A stretch of DNA of 64,000 nt, from assembly GCA_020073605.1 (NCBI GenBank), contig JAIQEW010000012.1:62001-126000 (forward strand). Direction: 5' to 3'. The position numbers and the translations under genes are program-made. The DNA is from Terriglobia bacterium. GTDB taxonomy: Bacteria; Acidobacteriota; Terriglobia; Acidiferrales; UBA7541. This document shows, piece by piece, positions 48,294 to 57,880 of the stretch. Each line of letters opens with the position of its first letter. Positions within the stretch are counted from its first letter, which is position 1. The notes beneath the pieces were generated by a model. The model saw only the letters and a list, made by a program, of their open reading frames with translations, was not told the DNA's origin and did not search any database.

Positions 48294-48318
48294 TGGAGGC
48301 GCGGGTGGGAATCGAACC
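48294..48318. repeat. attR, 25-bp core within the tRNA-Cys 3' end
   Basis: The right copy of the direct repeat, lying wholly inside the intact tRNA-Cys gene. It covers the CCA, discriminator, acceptor 3' strand and part of the T-arm. Confidence 0.95.
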
Positions 48319-48368
48319 CACGTATAAAGGTTTTGCAGACCTCTCCCTTACCTCTTGGGTACCGCGCC
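48294..48368 (-). tRNA. tRNA-Cys(GCA)
   Basis: On the minus strand it starts GGCGCGGTACCCAAG and shows anticodon-loop sequence CTGCAAA (anticodon GCA), T-loop TTCGATT and a GTGGG/CCCAC T-stem. The acceptor stem GGCGCGG pairs with CCGCGCC, the discriminator is U and CCA is encoded. It is the integration target and was rebuilt by the element, so the host keeps a working gene. Confidence 0.95.
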
Positions 48369-48561
48369 ACGGACGGACAGTATAGCGAAACTGGCCCGCT
48401 GTTTCAGCGCGCAATCGACACTAAAATCATGCAAACCCCGCCGCGCCTCGTAGGGCGTCCTATGAATTCGTCGAACGGCTTCTCCGCGGCCGTACTTCGC
48501 GCTAGAGTGTTTCCTGTAGCTGCTCTCGCAGGCAATCCAGCATCGCGAAGGCATCGCGCCG

Positions 48562-49653
48562 ATGATTCTAGTCGCATGGCTTGTGGCCGGCATTCTGGCA
48601 ATCGCGGTCGTGGCGCTCGTGGTGTGGTCGTCCGGGCGCCGCTCGGAAGCGCAATTGACCGCCGTCCGGCAGGAAATGCAGAACTCGCTCACCGCGCAGG
48701 GTCAGAGCGTGGCCGCCCAGATTAACCATCTGATGCAGTCCGTCACGCAGCAGCTCGGCCAGGTCCGGCAGGAGCTTCAGGCCGGCGTCGCTTCCACGGG
48801 ACAGCTTGCGACCGAGGCCCAGCGGGAAGTGGCGAAGCGGCTCCAGTCTTCGACTGAAGCCGTGATGCAGATGAACCAGAGGATCGGCGAGGTCCATCAA
48901 CTTACCCAGGATCTCTCGAAGGCCAGCCAAGCGCTTCAGTCCGTTCTCGGAGGCGCCAAGACGCGCGGCATGCTTGGCGAGGTCACGCTCGAGCGCATGC
49001 TCGAGGACGCCCTCCCGCAGAGCGCCTATTCGGCGCAATACTCCTTCGGGTCAACAGGCGCAATCGTCGATGCAGTGGTGCGCAACGGCGAACGCTTGCT
49101 CTGCATCGATTCCAAATTCCCGTTGGAGGCCTACCGTCGCCTCGCCGAAGGTGGAGACGAAGCGCGGCGCGAATTTGCCACCGCCGTCCGGAAACATGCG
49201 GACTCCATTGCCGCGAAATACATCCTCCCTGAAGAGCACACCCTCGATTACGCGCTGATGTTCATTCCCTCTGAAGGCGTCTATTACGAGCTCCTCATGA
49301 CCGAGGATTCCAAACATGGTCCGCTCGACGAATACTGTCGTGGGTTACACGTATTTCCAGTTTCGCCGAACACTCTGTGCGCAATCCTGGGGGCAGTTGC
49401 CGTGAGCTTGAAGGGTCAGAAGCTCGAGGAAAACGCGCGCCACTTGTTTGCCGGTCTCGCGGGGCTGAAGAAACAGATCGACACTTTCGCCGACGTCTAC
49501 GAAAAGCTCGGCAACCAACTCCGCTACGCACAGCAAAACTATGAGGACGCCGACGGCAAGCTGAACCGCGCGCGAAACTCTCTCGAACAGATGTCCCAGG
49601 GAGCGCTTCCCGATTCCGTCCCGAAAGCCCTCGAACCCGCAACCGGCAAGTAG
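48562..49653 (+). CDS. rmuC: DNA recombination protein RmuC
   Basis: 363 aa. An N-terminal membrane helix (MILVAWLVAGILAIAVVALV) is followed by about 110 residues of coiled coil (QEMQNSLTAQGQSVAAQINH and onward). The conserved RmuC core has GAKTRGMLGEVTLERMLEDA, ERLLCIDSKFPLEAYRRL and HVFPVSPNTLCAILGAVA. RmuC is linked to restriction of DNA inversions and to nuclease-like repair functions. It is the first host gene to the right of the tRNA. Confidence 0.92.
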   Translation: MILVAWLVAGILAIAVVALVVWSSGRRSEAQLTAVRQEMQNSLTAQGQSVAAQINHLMQSVTQQLGQVRQELQAGVASTGQLATEAQREVAKRLQSSTEAVMQMNQRIGEVHQLTQDLSKASQALQSVLGGAKTRGMLGEVTLERMLEDALPQSAYSAQYSFGSTGAIVDAVVRNGERLLCIDSKFPLEAYRRLAEGGDEARREFATAVRKHADSIAAKYILPEEHTLDYALMFIPSEGVYYELLMTEDSKHGPLDEYCRGLHVFPVSPNTLCAILGAVAVSLKGQKLEENARHLFAGLAGLKKQIDTFADVYEKLGNQLRYAQQNYEDADGKLNRARNSLEQMSQGALPDSVPKALEPATGK

Positions 49654-49698
49654 CGCTCACCCAATCACCGTGCCGTTGCCGGAGTTACTTGCCCCTTG

Positions 49699-50796
49699 TC
49701 AGAGCGCAGCCCGGGCAGCATCGACGAGCGTGCGAAAATCTCCGGCCATCGTGTCCCTGAGAATGTGCGCCAGCTCAGCCCGCACTATTTGAAAATCGCG
49801 AGGGTGATGCGCCAATCGGCCGGCAAGCCGTTTCAAATCGTCCTGCAAATCCGCCGGTGCAATCGCCTGCGCCGCTCGCAAGTATCGTTCTGCGCTCGGC
49901 GCGTCCGGCGAGGAAAGCGGCCGAGCGTGAAACGAGTAATCTCCGGAGCGAACGGCCTGCACTCGCAGCTCCGCTATGTTTTGCGGCCCGCCCTTTGTGA
50001 GCAGTTCCTGCACGTCGCCGCGCAGGAATCGCAGCACGCCGGGCGTTTGATTTTGCACCACGATCCTCAATTTCTGCGCCGAGCCGATCGCGCGGACCAG
50101 GAGCTGCCCCTTCTGATTCGGCAAAAGCGCCGCATGCGGCGCTTCATACTCGAGAGACACCAGAGTCGTAGTCGCGCTCCATTGCACCCCTGGAGCTTCC
50201 ACTGAAATCGAAGCTGCGCCGGGCTTCGTGTTCGCTCCCGGAAGCACGACAAGGCATTCCGGCGAAGCCGCAAGCACAAGTGCCGCCTGCCCGTTGATCT
50301 TCACGCTGTTCGCGTCGGCATCACCTCGCAGCCCGCCGCCGCATATCCAGAATCGGTCTCGGACGGAAACAATGCCCGGCAGCGTAATTCCTTGAGGCTC
50401 GCTCGCGCCGACCGCAGGATCGATGAGTGCCGCAACCGACGTGCCCGAAGCTTTCGCCAGAAGATAATCGCCCGCTGCGGGTGCCTTAAAGGCCGCCCGT
50501 CCCGTGCGGTCCGTGGTGACGCTTTGCCCGTCGCTCAGATTGACCGCAACTCCGGGCGCGAGCTTCCCATCTACGCCGAGCACCGCAAGCGTTGCGGGAT
50601 GCCCCGCCATGACCTTCGGAGGCAGCACGACTGTGACCGTCCACGTTGTGAGTGGATTGGATTGAGTTTGCGCCCGCAGCGCCGGCGCGAACGGTATTCC
50701 GCACAGCAGGCCGATCGCGGTCCACGCGGTCAACAAGGACGCATTCGAAACACGCTTGAAAAATGCGGGCCTGCGGAGACGGGGCGCGGTTCTCAT
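49699..50796 (-). CDS. Exported protein with Ig-like domains, unknown function
   Basis: 365 aa with a signal-anchor or signal peptide near residues 18-43 (AWTAIGLLCGIPFAPALRAQ). The mature part contains two beta-sandwich-like units: VVLPPKVMAGHPATLAVLGV to AFKAPAAGDYLLAKASG, and ISVEAPGVQWSATTTLVSLE. The C-terminus is helical (LQDDLKRLAGRLAHHPRDFQ). No catalytic motif. Ends 46 bp from rmuC; starts 6 bp after the rlpA stop, so the two form one operon. Confidence 0.7.
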   Translation of the reverse strand: MRTAPRLRRPAFFKRVSNASLLTAWTAIGLLCGIPFAPALRAQTQSNPLTTWTVTVVLPPKVMAGHPATLAVLGVDGKLAPGVAVNLSDGQSVTTDRTGRAAFKAPAAGDYLLAKASGTSVAALIDPAVGASEPQGITLPGIVSVRDRFWICGGGLRGDADANSVKINGQAALVLAASPECLVVLPGANTKPGAASISVEAPGVQWSATTTLVSLEYEAPHAALLPNQKGQLLVRAIGSAQKLRIVVQNQTPGVLRFLRGDVQELLTKGGPQNIAELRVQAVRSGDYSFHARPLSSPDAPSAERYLRAAQAIAPADLQDDLKRLAGRLAHHPRDFQIVRAELAHILRDTMAGDFRTLVDAARAAL

Positions 50797-50802
50797 GACG
50801 GA

Positions 50803-51603
50803 TTAATCGTCGAGACGCACTACGAACGCGGTCAGTTGCTCGCTCGATTGCAATTGATCTCCAAGCCGGCGCGCGGCGTCTTCGCTCGGCAATCGGCCCA
50901 CGCGCACGCGGTAGAATAGGCCGTTCGGCGAATCGTACAGCGCGACCGCAACCGGGGAGTAACGCATCGCGAGCTGCGCCCGAAGCCGCTCGGCGTTGTC
51001 CTGTAGCTGGAACGCCCCGACCTGCACGCCGAAGAAGCCCACCTGCGGATTCGGGCCGCCGATGATCTCGAGCCGCACGGGCGCCGTGCCCGTTCCCACC
51101 ATCTCGATCGCCTGCGCGGCCGAAAGAGAAAGATCGATCACGCGATTCGCCACGAACGGCCCCCGGTCGTTGATGCGAACCTCGGTTTGTCGCCCGTTGC
51201 GGAGATTCGTCACGCGCACGACCGCGCCGAAGGGCAGCGTGCGGTGCGCCGCCGTAAATTGGTGCATGTCGTAAGTTTCGCCGTTCGAGGTTCTACGGCC
51301 GTCGAAGGGAATCCCGTACCACGACGCCACGCCTTCCTCCATATACACACCGGGAACGGCGGGCTGTCTTTCGATTGATGGAGGTGGTCCCGAAGGTGGC
51401 GAGGGAATCGAGGGCGGCGAAGGTTGCTCCGGCGGAATTTGGACAGGCGGCCGTGTCGTGTAGGTGCGGTGGGCGCAGCCCGCGGCGCCCATCACGGAAA
51501 GCACCAGCGCGGCTATCAGCCGCCGGGGAAGTGCACCGATGTCACGGCCGAAAGCCCGCCTCAAATCTCTCTGGGAGTCTGTCGGCCGGACGGAAGACTT
51601 CAC
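50803..51603 (-). CDS. rlpA: RlpA family septal-ring lipoprotein with SPOR domain
   Basis: 266 aa. A lipobox-like GAAGC follows the hydrophobic stretch (RRLIAALVLSVMGAAGC). The RlpA double-psi barrel is evident in GVASWYGIPFDGRRTSNGET, then AAHRTLPFGAVVRVTNLRNG and VRINDRGPFVANRVIDLS. The C-terminal 70 residues (GFFGVQVGAFQLQDNAERLR to VRVGRLPSEDAARRLG) are a SPOR domain that binds denuded peptidoglycan. It acts at the outer membrane during cell division. Confidence 0.9.
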   Translation of the reverse strand: MKSSVRPTDSQRDLRRAFGRDIGALPRRLIAALVLSVMGAAGCAHRTYTTRPPVQIPPEQPSPPSIPSPPSGPPPSIERQPAVPGVYMEEGVASWYGIPFDGRRTSNGETYDMHQFTAAHRTLPFGAVVRVTNLRNGRQTEVRINDRGPFVANRVIDLSLSAAQAIEMVGTGTAPVRLEIIGGPNPQVGFFGVQVGAFQLQDNAERLRAQLAMRYSPVAVALYDSPNGLFYRVRVGRLPSEDAARRLGDQLQSSEQLTAFVVRLDD

Positions 51604-51730
51604 GCGGCATCCCGATTCACTTGTTTGGACTCAAGTTGGGTATTATAGGAACCCGTGCGCATTCTCGCAAGGAACCCTGCGGAACCCGTCGCGACACCTG
51701 TGCGGGAGATTCGATCTTATCGGTGACAAG

Positions 51731-52606
51731 ATGACCGGATTTTTCGGCGGCAGCGGACAACCCCGCCCAAAGCTGTGCCCGTCGTGCGGCACGCTCGTCG
51801 GCGCCACGGCGACGCGCTGCCACCAGTGCGGCGCGAGCGTGACGTTCTCGCTCGCCGCGGCCAGCCGTTCGCTCGGGCGTCTGATGCCCACGACATCGCC
51901 CGCGACGTATGGAATCCTCACCTTCAGCTGCCTGCTGTTCGTCGTGAGTCTGCTCGCGACGATCCGCGAGAGCGGATTCGAAGCGCCGGGAGGGGGCGCT
52001 ATCTCTGCCCTTATGAATCTCGGCGGCATCAGCGGCGCTGTCCTGCAACGCTTGGGGGCGTCTCTGCCGCTGCCTTACAACTTGGCACAGCCCTGGCGAT
52101 TTGTGACGGCTGTGTTTCTGCACGGCAGTATCCTGCACATCGTCTTCAACATGTGGGTGCTGATGGACATCGGCCCGCAGATCGAAGAGCTATACGGCTC
52201 GGCGCGTTATCTGTTCATTTACGTCCTGGCGGGCATTGGCGGTTACGTGGTCAGCAGCGCAATTGGGAATGTAAGCGTCGGCGGTTCGGGAGCGCTGCTC
52301 GGCCTGATCGGCGTGCTTCTTGCAATCACGATGGGCCGGAGGAGCGCCGGGATGCAGATGCTGCGCACCCAGCTCATCCGCTGGCTGATCTATATCCTGA
52401 TCTGGGGATTGGTCGTGCGCGGCATCGACAACTACGCCCACGCGGGCGGGCTCGCCACCGGTTTCATCCTCGGCAAAATTCTGGCGGACCGGCCGCCCGC
52501 CACGCCCGAAGAACGGAAGCGCGCCCACATGCTCGGCTGGGGAGCGGCGCTGGTAGTCCTGGCAAGCTTCGTGATGATGATCCTCGCGAACGCCCGCGCG
52601 AGCTGA
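51731..52606 (+). CDS. Rhomboid family intramembrane serine protease with N-terminal zinc ribbon
   Basis: 291 aa. CPSC (16-19) and CHQC (30-33) form a zinc ribbon. The membrane part has HGSILHIVFNMWVL (His131, His136, Asn140), the catalytic Ser186 in GGSGALLG and His237 in NYAHAGGLATG. All rhomboid residues are intact. GGTGA lies before ATG 51731; the open frame extends upstream to 51464 but that overlaps rlpA in antisense. The substrate is unknown. Confidence 0.9.
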   Translation: MTGFFGGSGQPRPKLCPSCGTLVGATATRCHQCGASVTFSLAAASRSLGRLMPTTSPATYGILTFSCLLFVVSLLATIRESGFEAPGGGAISALMNLGGISGAVLQRLGASLPLPYNLAQPWRFVTAVFLHGSILHIVFNMWVLMDIGPQIEELYGSARYLFIYVLAGIGGYVVSSAIGNVSVGGSGALLGLIGVLLAITMGRRSAGMQMLRTQLIRWLIYILIWGLVVRGIDNYAHAGGLATGFILGKILADRPPATPEERKRAHMLGWGAALVVLASFVMMILANARAS

Positions 52607-52627
52607 ATCGCAAAAGACCGCGCCGCG

Positions 52628-53182
52628 CTATTGCCCGGCGTGCAATTGCCGCGACACGACGATGCTGTAGTGCACGCCCGAGAACACGACCAAGGCCGCC
52701 ACCAGATACCCGCAAACCTCCCGCACGATCCACAGGCTCCGCTGATCCGAAATCGCCAGCAGCAGCACCAGCACGATCAGCAGAATCTCGAAAAACGTCG
52801 TAGCCTTTCCCCAGATGCTAGGAGGAAACGCCCGGTAGCCGACCGTAAGCAGAATCACGGCGCAGGCGACCAGCAGCAGCACGTCGCGCCCGAGCACCAG
52901 AATCGCCAGCCACCATCCGATCCTTCCCTTGAGCGCAAGCACGAAATAGGAGGACGAGAGCAGCAGCTTGTCCGCGATCGGATCGAGGTACGCGCCGAGC
53001 GCCGTCTTCTGATTCAACCCCCGCGCCAGCACGCCATCGAGCGCATCGGTCAAGCCGCCGGCGACGAGTATTCCGAGCGCCCAGGCGTAGCGGTCATACT
53101 GGATCGCGATGATGAAGAATGGCAGGAACGCGAGGCGCAGGAACGTGAGCTGATTGGGTACGGTCAGGATCCGGCTCTTCAT
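52628..53182 (-). CDS. pgsA: CDP-diacylglycerol--glycerol-3-phosphate 3-phosphatidyltransferase
   Basis: 184 aa with about five membrane helices. The CDP-alcohol phosphotransferase motif DG-x2-AR-x8-G-x3-D-x3-D is exact: DALDGVLARGLNQKTALGAY then LDPIADKLL. This is the first committed step of phosphatidylglycerol and cardiolipin synthesis, in the inner membrane. Convergent with the rhomboid gene (21 bp apart). Confidence 0.92.
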   Translation of the reverse strand: MKSRILTVPNQLTFLRLAFLPFFIIAIQYDRYAWALGILVAGGLTDALDGVLARGLNQKTALGAYLDPIADKLLLSSSYFVLALKGRIGWWLAILVLGRDVLLLVACAVILLTVGYRAFPPSIWGKATTFFEILLIVLVLLLAISDQRSLWIVREVCGYLVAALVVFSGVHYSIVVSRQLHAGQ

Positions 53183-53224
53183 CGGTTTTGCTGGTCTTTC
53201 CCTGCGAAATTCGAATGAGCTCGT

Positions 53225-53533
53225 TCAGGCGAACTGCGCGAGGTAGTCCACAAGCGAGCGGCCCACTTTTCTCTCGAACATCTCGGCAAGAGAGGGAATC
53301 GAGCCGCGAGCCTCGTCGAGCGCGATCCGCTCGATGCGAAGCATGGGAAAAAACAGCGTCGGCAATCCGATGCGGTCGCCTTCCGGGTGCAGCACCTGGC
53401 TCACGAAGTCATCGAACGAGCCCAGGTCGATGCCGCGCAGCGTCACTCCGGCATTCGACACGTCAATCAATTCGCCCCAGAGCCGTTCCTTCGGGCTGTG
53501 CAGGCTGACCACCACAATCGACCGCGTCTCCAT
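53225..53533 (-). CDS. Conserved hypothetical protein (102 aa)
   Basis: METRSIVVVSLHSPKERLWG then VSNAGVTLRGIDLGSFDDFV and LRIERIALDEARGSIPSLAE. The D-V-S-x-x-G-V-x-x-R-G-I segment is reminiscent of PilZ/small beta barrels but lacks an RxxxR motif. It precedes pgsA in the same direction with a 42-bp gap. No function can be assigned. Confidence 0.6.
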   Translation of the reverse strand: METRSIVVVSLHSPKERLWGELIDVSNAGVTLRGIDLGSFDDFVSQVLHPEGDRIGLPTLFFPMLRIERIALDEARGSIPSLAEMFERKVGRSLVDYLAQFA

Positions 53534-53644
53534 CGCCTCTCCTTGGAGCTCCCCGGCAGTGATGGTATCGCAGATCGCCGCCGGCGCGCATCTGCGGCTC
53601 GAGAAAAGCGTGCCCTTGGCGCGGAACTCAGGCCTGGATCGTCT

Positions 53645-54163
53645 TCAGATCGGGTGCCCTTTTGCGAGCCCAAAAGCTTCCGGGTATTTCACGGAACCTT
53701 TTTGACCAGCAAGAGATCCAACGACAAGCTCAAGAGCCATAAACTCGCCCATGCCTCGGAAAGGAGATGCGAGCTTCTGAGTGAGAAGTGGCGAAAAACC
53801 GAAGCGAGGATAATATGCCGTGTGACCCAACACGATCACGGCTTCGACTTGCTTCTTCCTGAGCAGGGCCAATCCTTCGGTGACAAGCTTGGAACCAATT
53901 CCCTGACGCTGACGATCGGGACTTACCGCCATGGGAGCAAGCGCGACCGCATTCACATCTCTTCCGTCAATCTCGACTGGAAGCGAGCTGAACAACAGGT
54001 GCCCAATCACTTCATTTCCATCCAAAGCGACCAGTGATGCCACTATCAGGTGTGCGGCGCGCAACTGATCGATTAGCTGCGCTTCATAGTCGCCTCCGAA
54101 CGTCCTTCGGTTGAGCGCGCCAATTGCGAGACGGTCTGCTTCCTTTTCTTCGCGGATTATCAT
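53645..54163 (-). CDS. GNAT family N-acetyltransferase
   Basis: 172 aa from ATG 54163. Acetyl-CoA site: VNAVALAPMAVSPDRQRQGI then GSKLVTEGLALLRK, the classic Q-x-x-G-I-G-x-x-L loop. AVIVLGHTAYYPRFGFSP matches the YhbS-type subgroup. The acceptor is unknown. It is separated from trpA by 54 bp and probably independent of the trp genes. Confidence 0.88.
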   Translation of the reverse strand: MIIREEKEADRLAIGALNRRTFGGDYEAQLIDQLRAAHLIVASLVALDGNEVIGHLLFSSLPVEIDGRDVNAVALAPMAVSPDRQRQGIGSKLVTEGLALLRKKQVEAVIVLGHTAYYPRFGFSPLLTQKLASPFRGMGEFMALELVVGSLAGQKGSVKYPEAFGLAKGHPI

Positions 54164-54217
54164 GGATATTGGTTGTTGGAAACACCCTCGGATGAGGACA
54201 CTATCCTGCCCGCGCAA

Positions 54218-55105
54218 CTACTTGGATTCCGCGCTTCGCCGGCTGATTCCCTCGCGCGCGGCGCGCTTGAGGATGCGGATTCGGTTGGCGACGGCGGCCG
54301 CGGCATCATCCGCCGTTGCGGCCTTTTCGATTTCCGCGACGAGCGCCGACCCGACCACCGCGGCGTCGGCGATCCCGCCCAGCACGGAAACGTGCGCGGG
54401 CTGCGAGATTCCGAAGCCCACCGCCAGCGGCAGCTTCGTGAACCGCCGCACCCGCCGCGCCAACGCGGGCAGGTCCTCGGGCAGGGCGTCGCGCTCGCCG
54501 GTCACGCCCGTGCGCGAAATCAGGTAGAGAAAGCCGCTCGAGCACTCGGAAATCAACGCGAGGCGCTCGTCGGTCGAAGTCGGCGCCGCTAGAAAGATCG
54601 TGTCCAGGCCGCGCGCGTGCACCACCGAGCGATACTCGTCCGCTTCCTCCGGCGTCAAATCCGTCGCCAGAACTCCGTCGGCACCCGCCGCGGCAGCCGC
54701 AGCCGCGAATTTCTCGATGCCCATCTGCAGAATCGGATTGAAATAACTGAAGAGCACGAGCGGCACATCCGTCTGCGCGCGGAGCCGCCGCACAAGCTCG
54801 ATAACGCCGGCCAGAGTTGTCCCGCTGCGGAGTGCCCGCTCGCTGGCGCGCTGGATCGTCGGTCCATCGGCCACTGGGTCGCTGAACGGCACGCCCAGCT
54901 CGATCACGTCCGCCCCCGCTTCCGCCGCGGCCAGCACGATCTGCTCCGTCGCATCGAGCGAGGGATCGCCCGCTGTGATGTAAGCGACGAGGCCCAGTTC
55001 GCCGGATTCGGCCAGTTTGCGAAAGCGCTGCGCGATGCGCCCGTCGGATTTTCCGGCGCGCGCTTGCGGTGGAGAGGACGGCTTGGGGCTGGCCGCGTCA
55101 GACAT
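54218..55105 (-). CDS. trpA: Tryptophan synthase alpha subunit
   Basis: About 295 aa with an N-terminal extension of about 20 residues ([20 protein letters not shown]). Catalytic residues are present: Glu in [14 protein letters not shown] and Asp in AYITAGDPS. It cleaves indole-3-glycerol phosphate to indole, which passes to TrpB. ATG 55105 overlaps the trpB stop by 8 nt. Confidence 0.95.
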   Translation of the reverse strand: MSDAASPKPSSPPQARAGKSDGRIAQRFRKLAESGELGLVAYITAGDPSLDATEQIVLAAAEAGADVIELGVPFSDPVADGPTIQRASERALRSGTTLAGVIELVRRLRAQTDVPLVLFSYFNPILQMGIEKFAAAAAAAGADGVLATDLTPEEADEYRSVVHARGLDTIFLAAPTSTDERLALISECSSGFLYLISRTGVTGERDALPEDLPALARRVRRFTKLPLAVGFGISQPAHVSVLGGIADAAVVGSALVAEIEKAATADDAAAAVANRIRILKRAAREGISRRSAESK

Positions 55106-56306
55106 AGCGCGCGAGAGTTTCCATGTCTTTATCGCCGCGGCCTGAGACATTCAGGATCACGATTTCGTCCTTCTTCATTTCGGGCGCGCGCCGGACCAGC
55201 TCGGCCACGGCATGTGCCGATTCAAGCGCGGGGATAATTCCCTCGGTGCGCGCAAGCGCGCGGGCGGCATCGATGGCTTCCTGATCCGTCACCGCCGTGT
55301 AAACGGCGCGGCCCTGATCGGCGAGCCACGCGTGTTCCGGGCCGACCGCCGGATAATCGAGCCCCGCTGAAACGGAATGCGTCGTCGCAATCTGGCCGTC
55401 CGCCGTTTGCAGCACGTAGGTGTACGTGCCTTGCAGCACGCCGGGCCGCGCGCCTGTAAAACCCTCCGCGGCGGACAACCGCGCGGCGTGCTCGCCGAGA
55501 GATTTTCCGCGGCCCCCGGCTTCGACGCCCACCATCTTTACGCTCGCATCGCTCAGAAACGCGTGAAAGAGCCCGATGGAATTCGATCCCCCGCCGACGC
55601 ACGCAAACAGGTGGTCCGGCAGGCGCTTTTCGATTCGCAGGATCTGCTCGCGCGCCTCCTCGCCAATGATTTTCTGAAAATCGCGCACGATCATCGGATA
55701 GGGGTGCGCGCCGAGGACGGACCCTAGCAGGTAGTGCGACGTGCGCACGTTCGTCACCCAATCGCGCATCGCTTCGTTGATGGCATCCTTCAGCGTCCGG
55801 CTTCCCGCATCCACTCCGATCACCTCGGCGCCGAGCAGCCGCATGCGAAACACGTTCAGCCGCTGCCGCTCCATGTCCTCGGTGCCCATATACACCGTGC
55901 AGGAAAGCCCGAGCCGTGCGGCCACGGTCGCTGTCGCCACGCCGTGCTGGCCCGCGCCCGTCTCTGCAATCACGCGCTTCTTGCCCATGCGCACCGCGAG
56001 CAATCCCTGGCCGAGGCAGTTGTTGATCTTGTGCGCGCCGGTGTGGAGCAGGTCTTCGCGCTTGAGGTAGATGCGTGCGCCCCCAAGATGCTCGGTGAGC
56101 CGCGAAGCAAATTGCAGCGGCGTCGGGCGGCCCGCGAAATTCTTCAGCAGATCGTCGAGCTGCGCCTGGAAATTACGGTCTGCGCGCGCCTCCGCGTACA
56201 CGCGCTCGAGTTCTTCGAGCGGCGCCATCAGCGTTTCCGGCACGTAGCGTCCCCCGTAGGGCCCGTACCGGCCGCGCTCCCGGACAACATGTGCGACGTA
56301 GCTCAT
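55098..56306 (-). CDS. trpB: Tryptophan synthase beta subunit
   Basis: 402 aa. Pyridoxal-phosphate lysine in [13 protein letters not shown], the phosphate loop [16 protein letters not shown] and ESAHA segments are all canonical. It makes tryptophan from indole and serine. Overlaps trpF by 4 nt and trpA by 8 nt. Confidence 0.96.
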   Translation of the reverse strand: MSYVAHVVRERGRYGPYGGRYVPETLMAPLEELERVYAEARADRNFQAQLDDLLKNFAGRPTPLQFASRLTEHLGGARIYLKREDLLHTGAHKINNCLGQGLLAVRMGKKRVIAETGAGQHGVATATVAARLGLSCTVYMGTEDMERQRLNVFRMRLLGAEVIGVDAGSRTLKDAINEAMRDWVTNVRTSHYLLGSVLGAHPYPMIVRDFQKIIGEEAREQILRIEKRLPDHLFACVGGGSNSIGLFHAFLSDASVKMVGVEAGGRGKSLGEHAARLSAAEGFTGARPGVLQGTYTYVLQTADGQIATTHSVSAGLDYPAVGPEHAWLADQGRAVYTAVTDQEAIDAARALARTEGIIPALESAHAVAELVRRAPEMKKDEIVILNVSGRGDKDMETLARYV

Positions 56307-56950
56307 CGCGCCGCCTTCTTATTGGGCGCCGCGCCGGCGGCGCGCAACAACTTCCTCATCCGCACAGGATCCTTCTTCCCGGGCCGCGCTTCCACGCCGC
56401 TGCACACATCGACGGCGTAAGGCCTCGCGGCGCGAATCGCGTCGCCGATATTTTCAGGCGTCAGGCCGCCCGCCAGAAAAATCCGCCCGTACCGCTTCGC
56501 TCGCCGCGCGATCTCCCAATCGAACGTCTTGCCGGTGCCGCCGCGCGCGCTCCGGTCGAATCCATCCAGCAAAAACGCGCTGGCCCGCTTGAAGGGAGCG
56601 AGTTGCGATGCCCGAAACGGCTTTCGGACACGAACAGCCTTGATCACCGGCAACGAGCGTGCCAGCCGCGCAACCATCGCCGGCGACTCGTCTCCGTGCA
56701 ATTGCAACTGGTCGAGTCCCACCGTGCGCGCCGTATCGAGCATCTTTTGTTCCGTCTCGTTCACGAATACTCCCACGGCCCTAACGTTTTTCGGCAGCCG
56801 CCGCACGATCCGCCGCGCCTTCGCGGGCGTGATGTACCGCGGGCTGCGCTCGTAGAAATTGAAGCCCAGCAGCTCCGCTCCGCCTGCGATGGCCCGCCGC
56901 GCGTCCGTCCAGTTCGTGATCCCGCAAATCTTCACTTTGACCCTGGCCAT
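56303..56950 (-). CDS. trpF: Phosphoribosylanthranilate isomerase
   Basis: 215 aa from ATG 56950 (a TTG at 56959 is an alternative). The active-site Cys in [25 protein letters not shown] with the catalytic Asp, and [12 protein letters not shown] are all present. The TrpF barrel is complete. It lies between trpC (5 bp) and trpB (ATGA overlap). Confidence 0.95.
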   Translation of the reverse strand: MARVKVKICGITNWTDARRAIAGGAELLGFNFYERSPRYITPAKARRIVRRLPKNVRAVGVFVNETEQKMLDTARTVGLDQLQLHGDESPAMVARLARSLPVIKAVRVRKPFRASQLAPFKRASAFLLDGFDRSARGGTGKTFDWEIARRAKRYGRIFLAGGLTPENIGDAIRAARPYAVDVCSGVEARPGKKDPVRMRKLLRAAGAAPNKKAAR

Positions 56951-56955
56951 GGCCG

Positions 56956-57756
56956 TCAATCGGCCGTGTGGCCCGCGCCGGTGGCTCCCAGCAAGCCCCG
57001 CAGCGCCGCGCCCGGATCGGCGTTCTTCATCAAGTGCTCGCCGATCAGGAACGCGTCGAACCCCGCGTGCCGCAGCCGCGCGAGGTCCTCATGGGTGTGC
57101 AGGCCCGACTCGCTCACGGCGATGCACTCTTCCGGAATCGCTTCGACCAGCTCGAGCGATGTCCCGAGGCGCACCTCGAAATCGCGCAGGTCGCGATTGT
57201 TCACGCCGATGATGCGCGCTCCGGCGGCAATCACACGATCGAGTTCCTCGCGCGAATGGACCTCGACGAGCGGCTCCATCTTCAGCGTGCGTCCAAGCTC
57301 GAGCAATTCGCCGAGCGTTTCATCGTTCAAAATCGCGGCGATCAGCAGAAACGCGTCGGCGCCCGCCGCGCGCGCCTCCCACACCTGCCACGGATCGACG
57401 ATGAAATCCTTCCGCAGGATGGGAATCTGCGTCACTTTCCTCGCCTCTTTCAGGTCGGCGAGCGACCCGGAAAAGAAATCCTCTTCCGTCAGCACGGAAA
57501 GCGCCGCGGCTCCCGCACTTTCGAGGCTGGCAGCCAGCGCCGCCGGCGCGTAATTCTCGCGCAGCAGGCCGCGCGAAGGAGACGCCTTCTTCATCTCCGC
57601 AATCACGTTGTAGCCATCGCGCGCCAGCGCGCCCGGAAAATCCCTCGGCGGCGCCGCCTTTTCGACCGCGATCTTCAGCGCCACGTCCGGCAGCACGCGC
57701 TTCCTGTGCGCGATGGACTCGCGGCGCGCTTCGACAATGCGGTCGAGGATGTTCAT
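56956..57756 (-). CDS. trpC: Indole-3-glycerol phosphate synthase
   Basis: About 266 aa. MNILDRIVEARRESIAHRKR start, AEMKKASPSRGLLRENY with the catalytic lysine, EEDFFSGSLADL, RKDFIVDPWQVWEARAAGAD, IGVNNRDLRDFEV and VSESGLHTHED are all family blocks. ATG 57776 upstream would add 7 residues. trpE, trpG and trpD are not in the window, so the pathway is split. Confidence 0.95.
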   Translation of the reverse strand: MNILDRIVEARRESIAHRKRVLPDVALKIAVEKAAPPRDFPGALARDGYNVIAEMKKASPSRGLLRENYAPAALAASLESAGAAALSVLTEEDFFSGSLADLKEARKVTQIPILRKDFIVDPWQVWEARAAGADAFLLIAAILNDETLGELLELGRTLKMEPLVEVHSREELDRVIAAGARIIGVNNRDLRDFEVRLGTSLELVEAIPEECIAVSESGLHTHEDLARLRHAGFDAFLIGEHLMKNADPGAALRGLLGATGAGHTAD

Positions 57757-57880
57757 CGCGCGTGAGCTGGTTTCCATGAGCGGAGGTGTTCGCCAATCGC
57801 TGCTGCGGCAGGGTACTCAGTCAGTTTTACCCTGAAAGAACCGTTGGCTCTCACCATGCTAGCCGCGCGGCTCCGGGGTG

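Larger units (their letters stand above)
12753..48318. mobile_element. Prophage-like integrated element in tRNA-Cys, podovirus-type tail genes, no recognisable head module
   Basis: The element is bounded by a perfect 25-bp direct repeat equal to the 3' end of tRNA-Cys including CCA. G+C content drops visibly inside. Contents include two tyrosine recombinases, an O-like initiator with iterons, HNH and GIY-YIG nucleases, tail hub, tailspike, S74 fibre, ejection-type proteins, two adaptor paralogs and about 35 small genes. Every reading frame above 350 aa is accounted for: 1107, 882, 640, 590 and 385 aa. None is a large terminase, portal or major capsid protein, and no lysin is seen. It is either a decayed podovirus or a satellite-type element. 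Confidence 0.93.

Noticed and set aside
48204-48725. Open frame across tRNA-Cys and rmuC
   Set aside because: It covers attR and the tRNA gene, and its sequence is not protein-like.
51464-51730. Upstream extension of the rhomboid gene
   Set aside because: It runs antisense to rlpA, is not similar to rhomboids, and ATG 51731 starts the zinc ribbon with a ribosome site.
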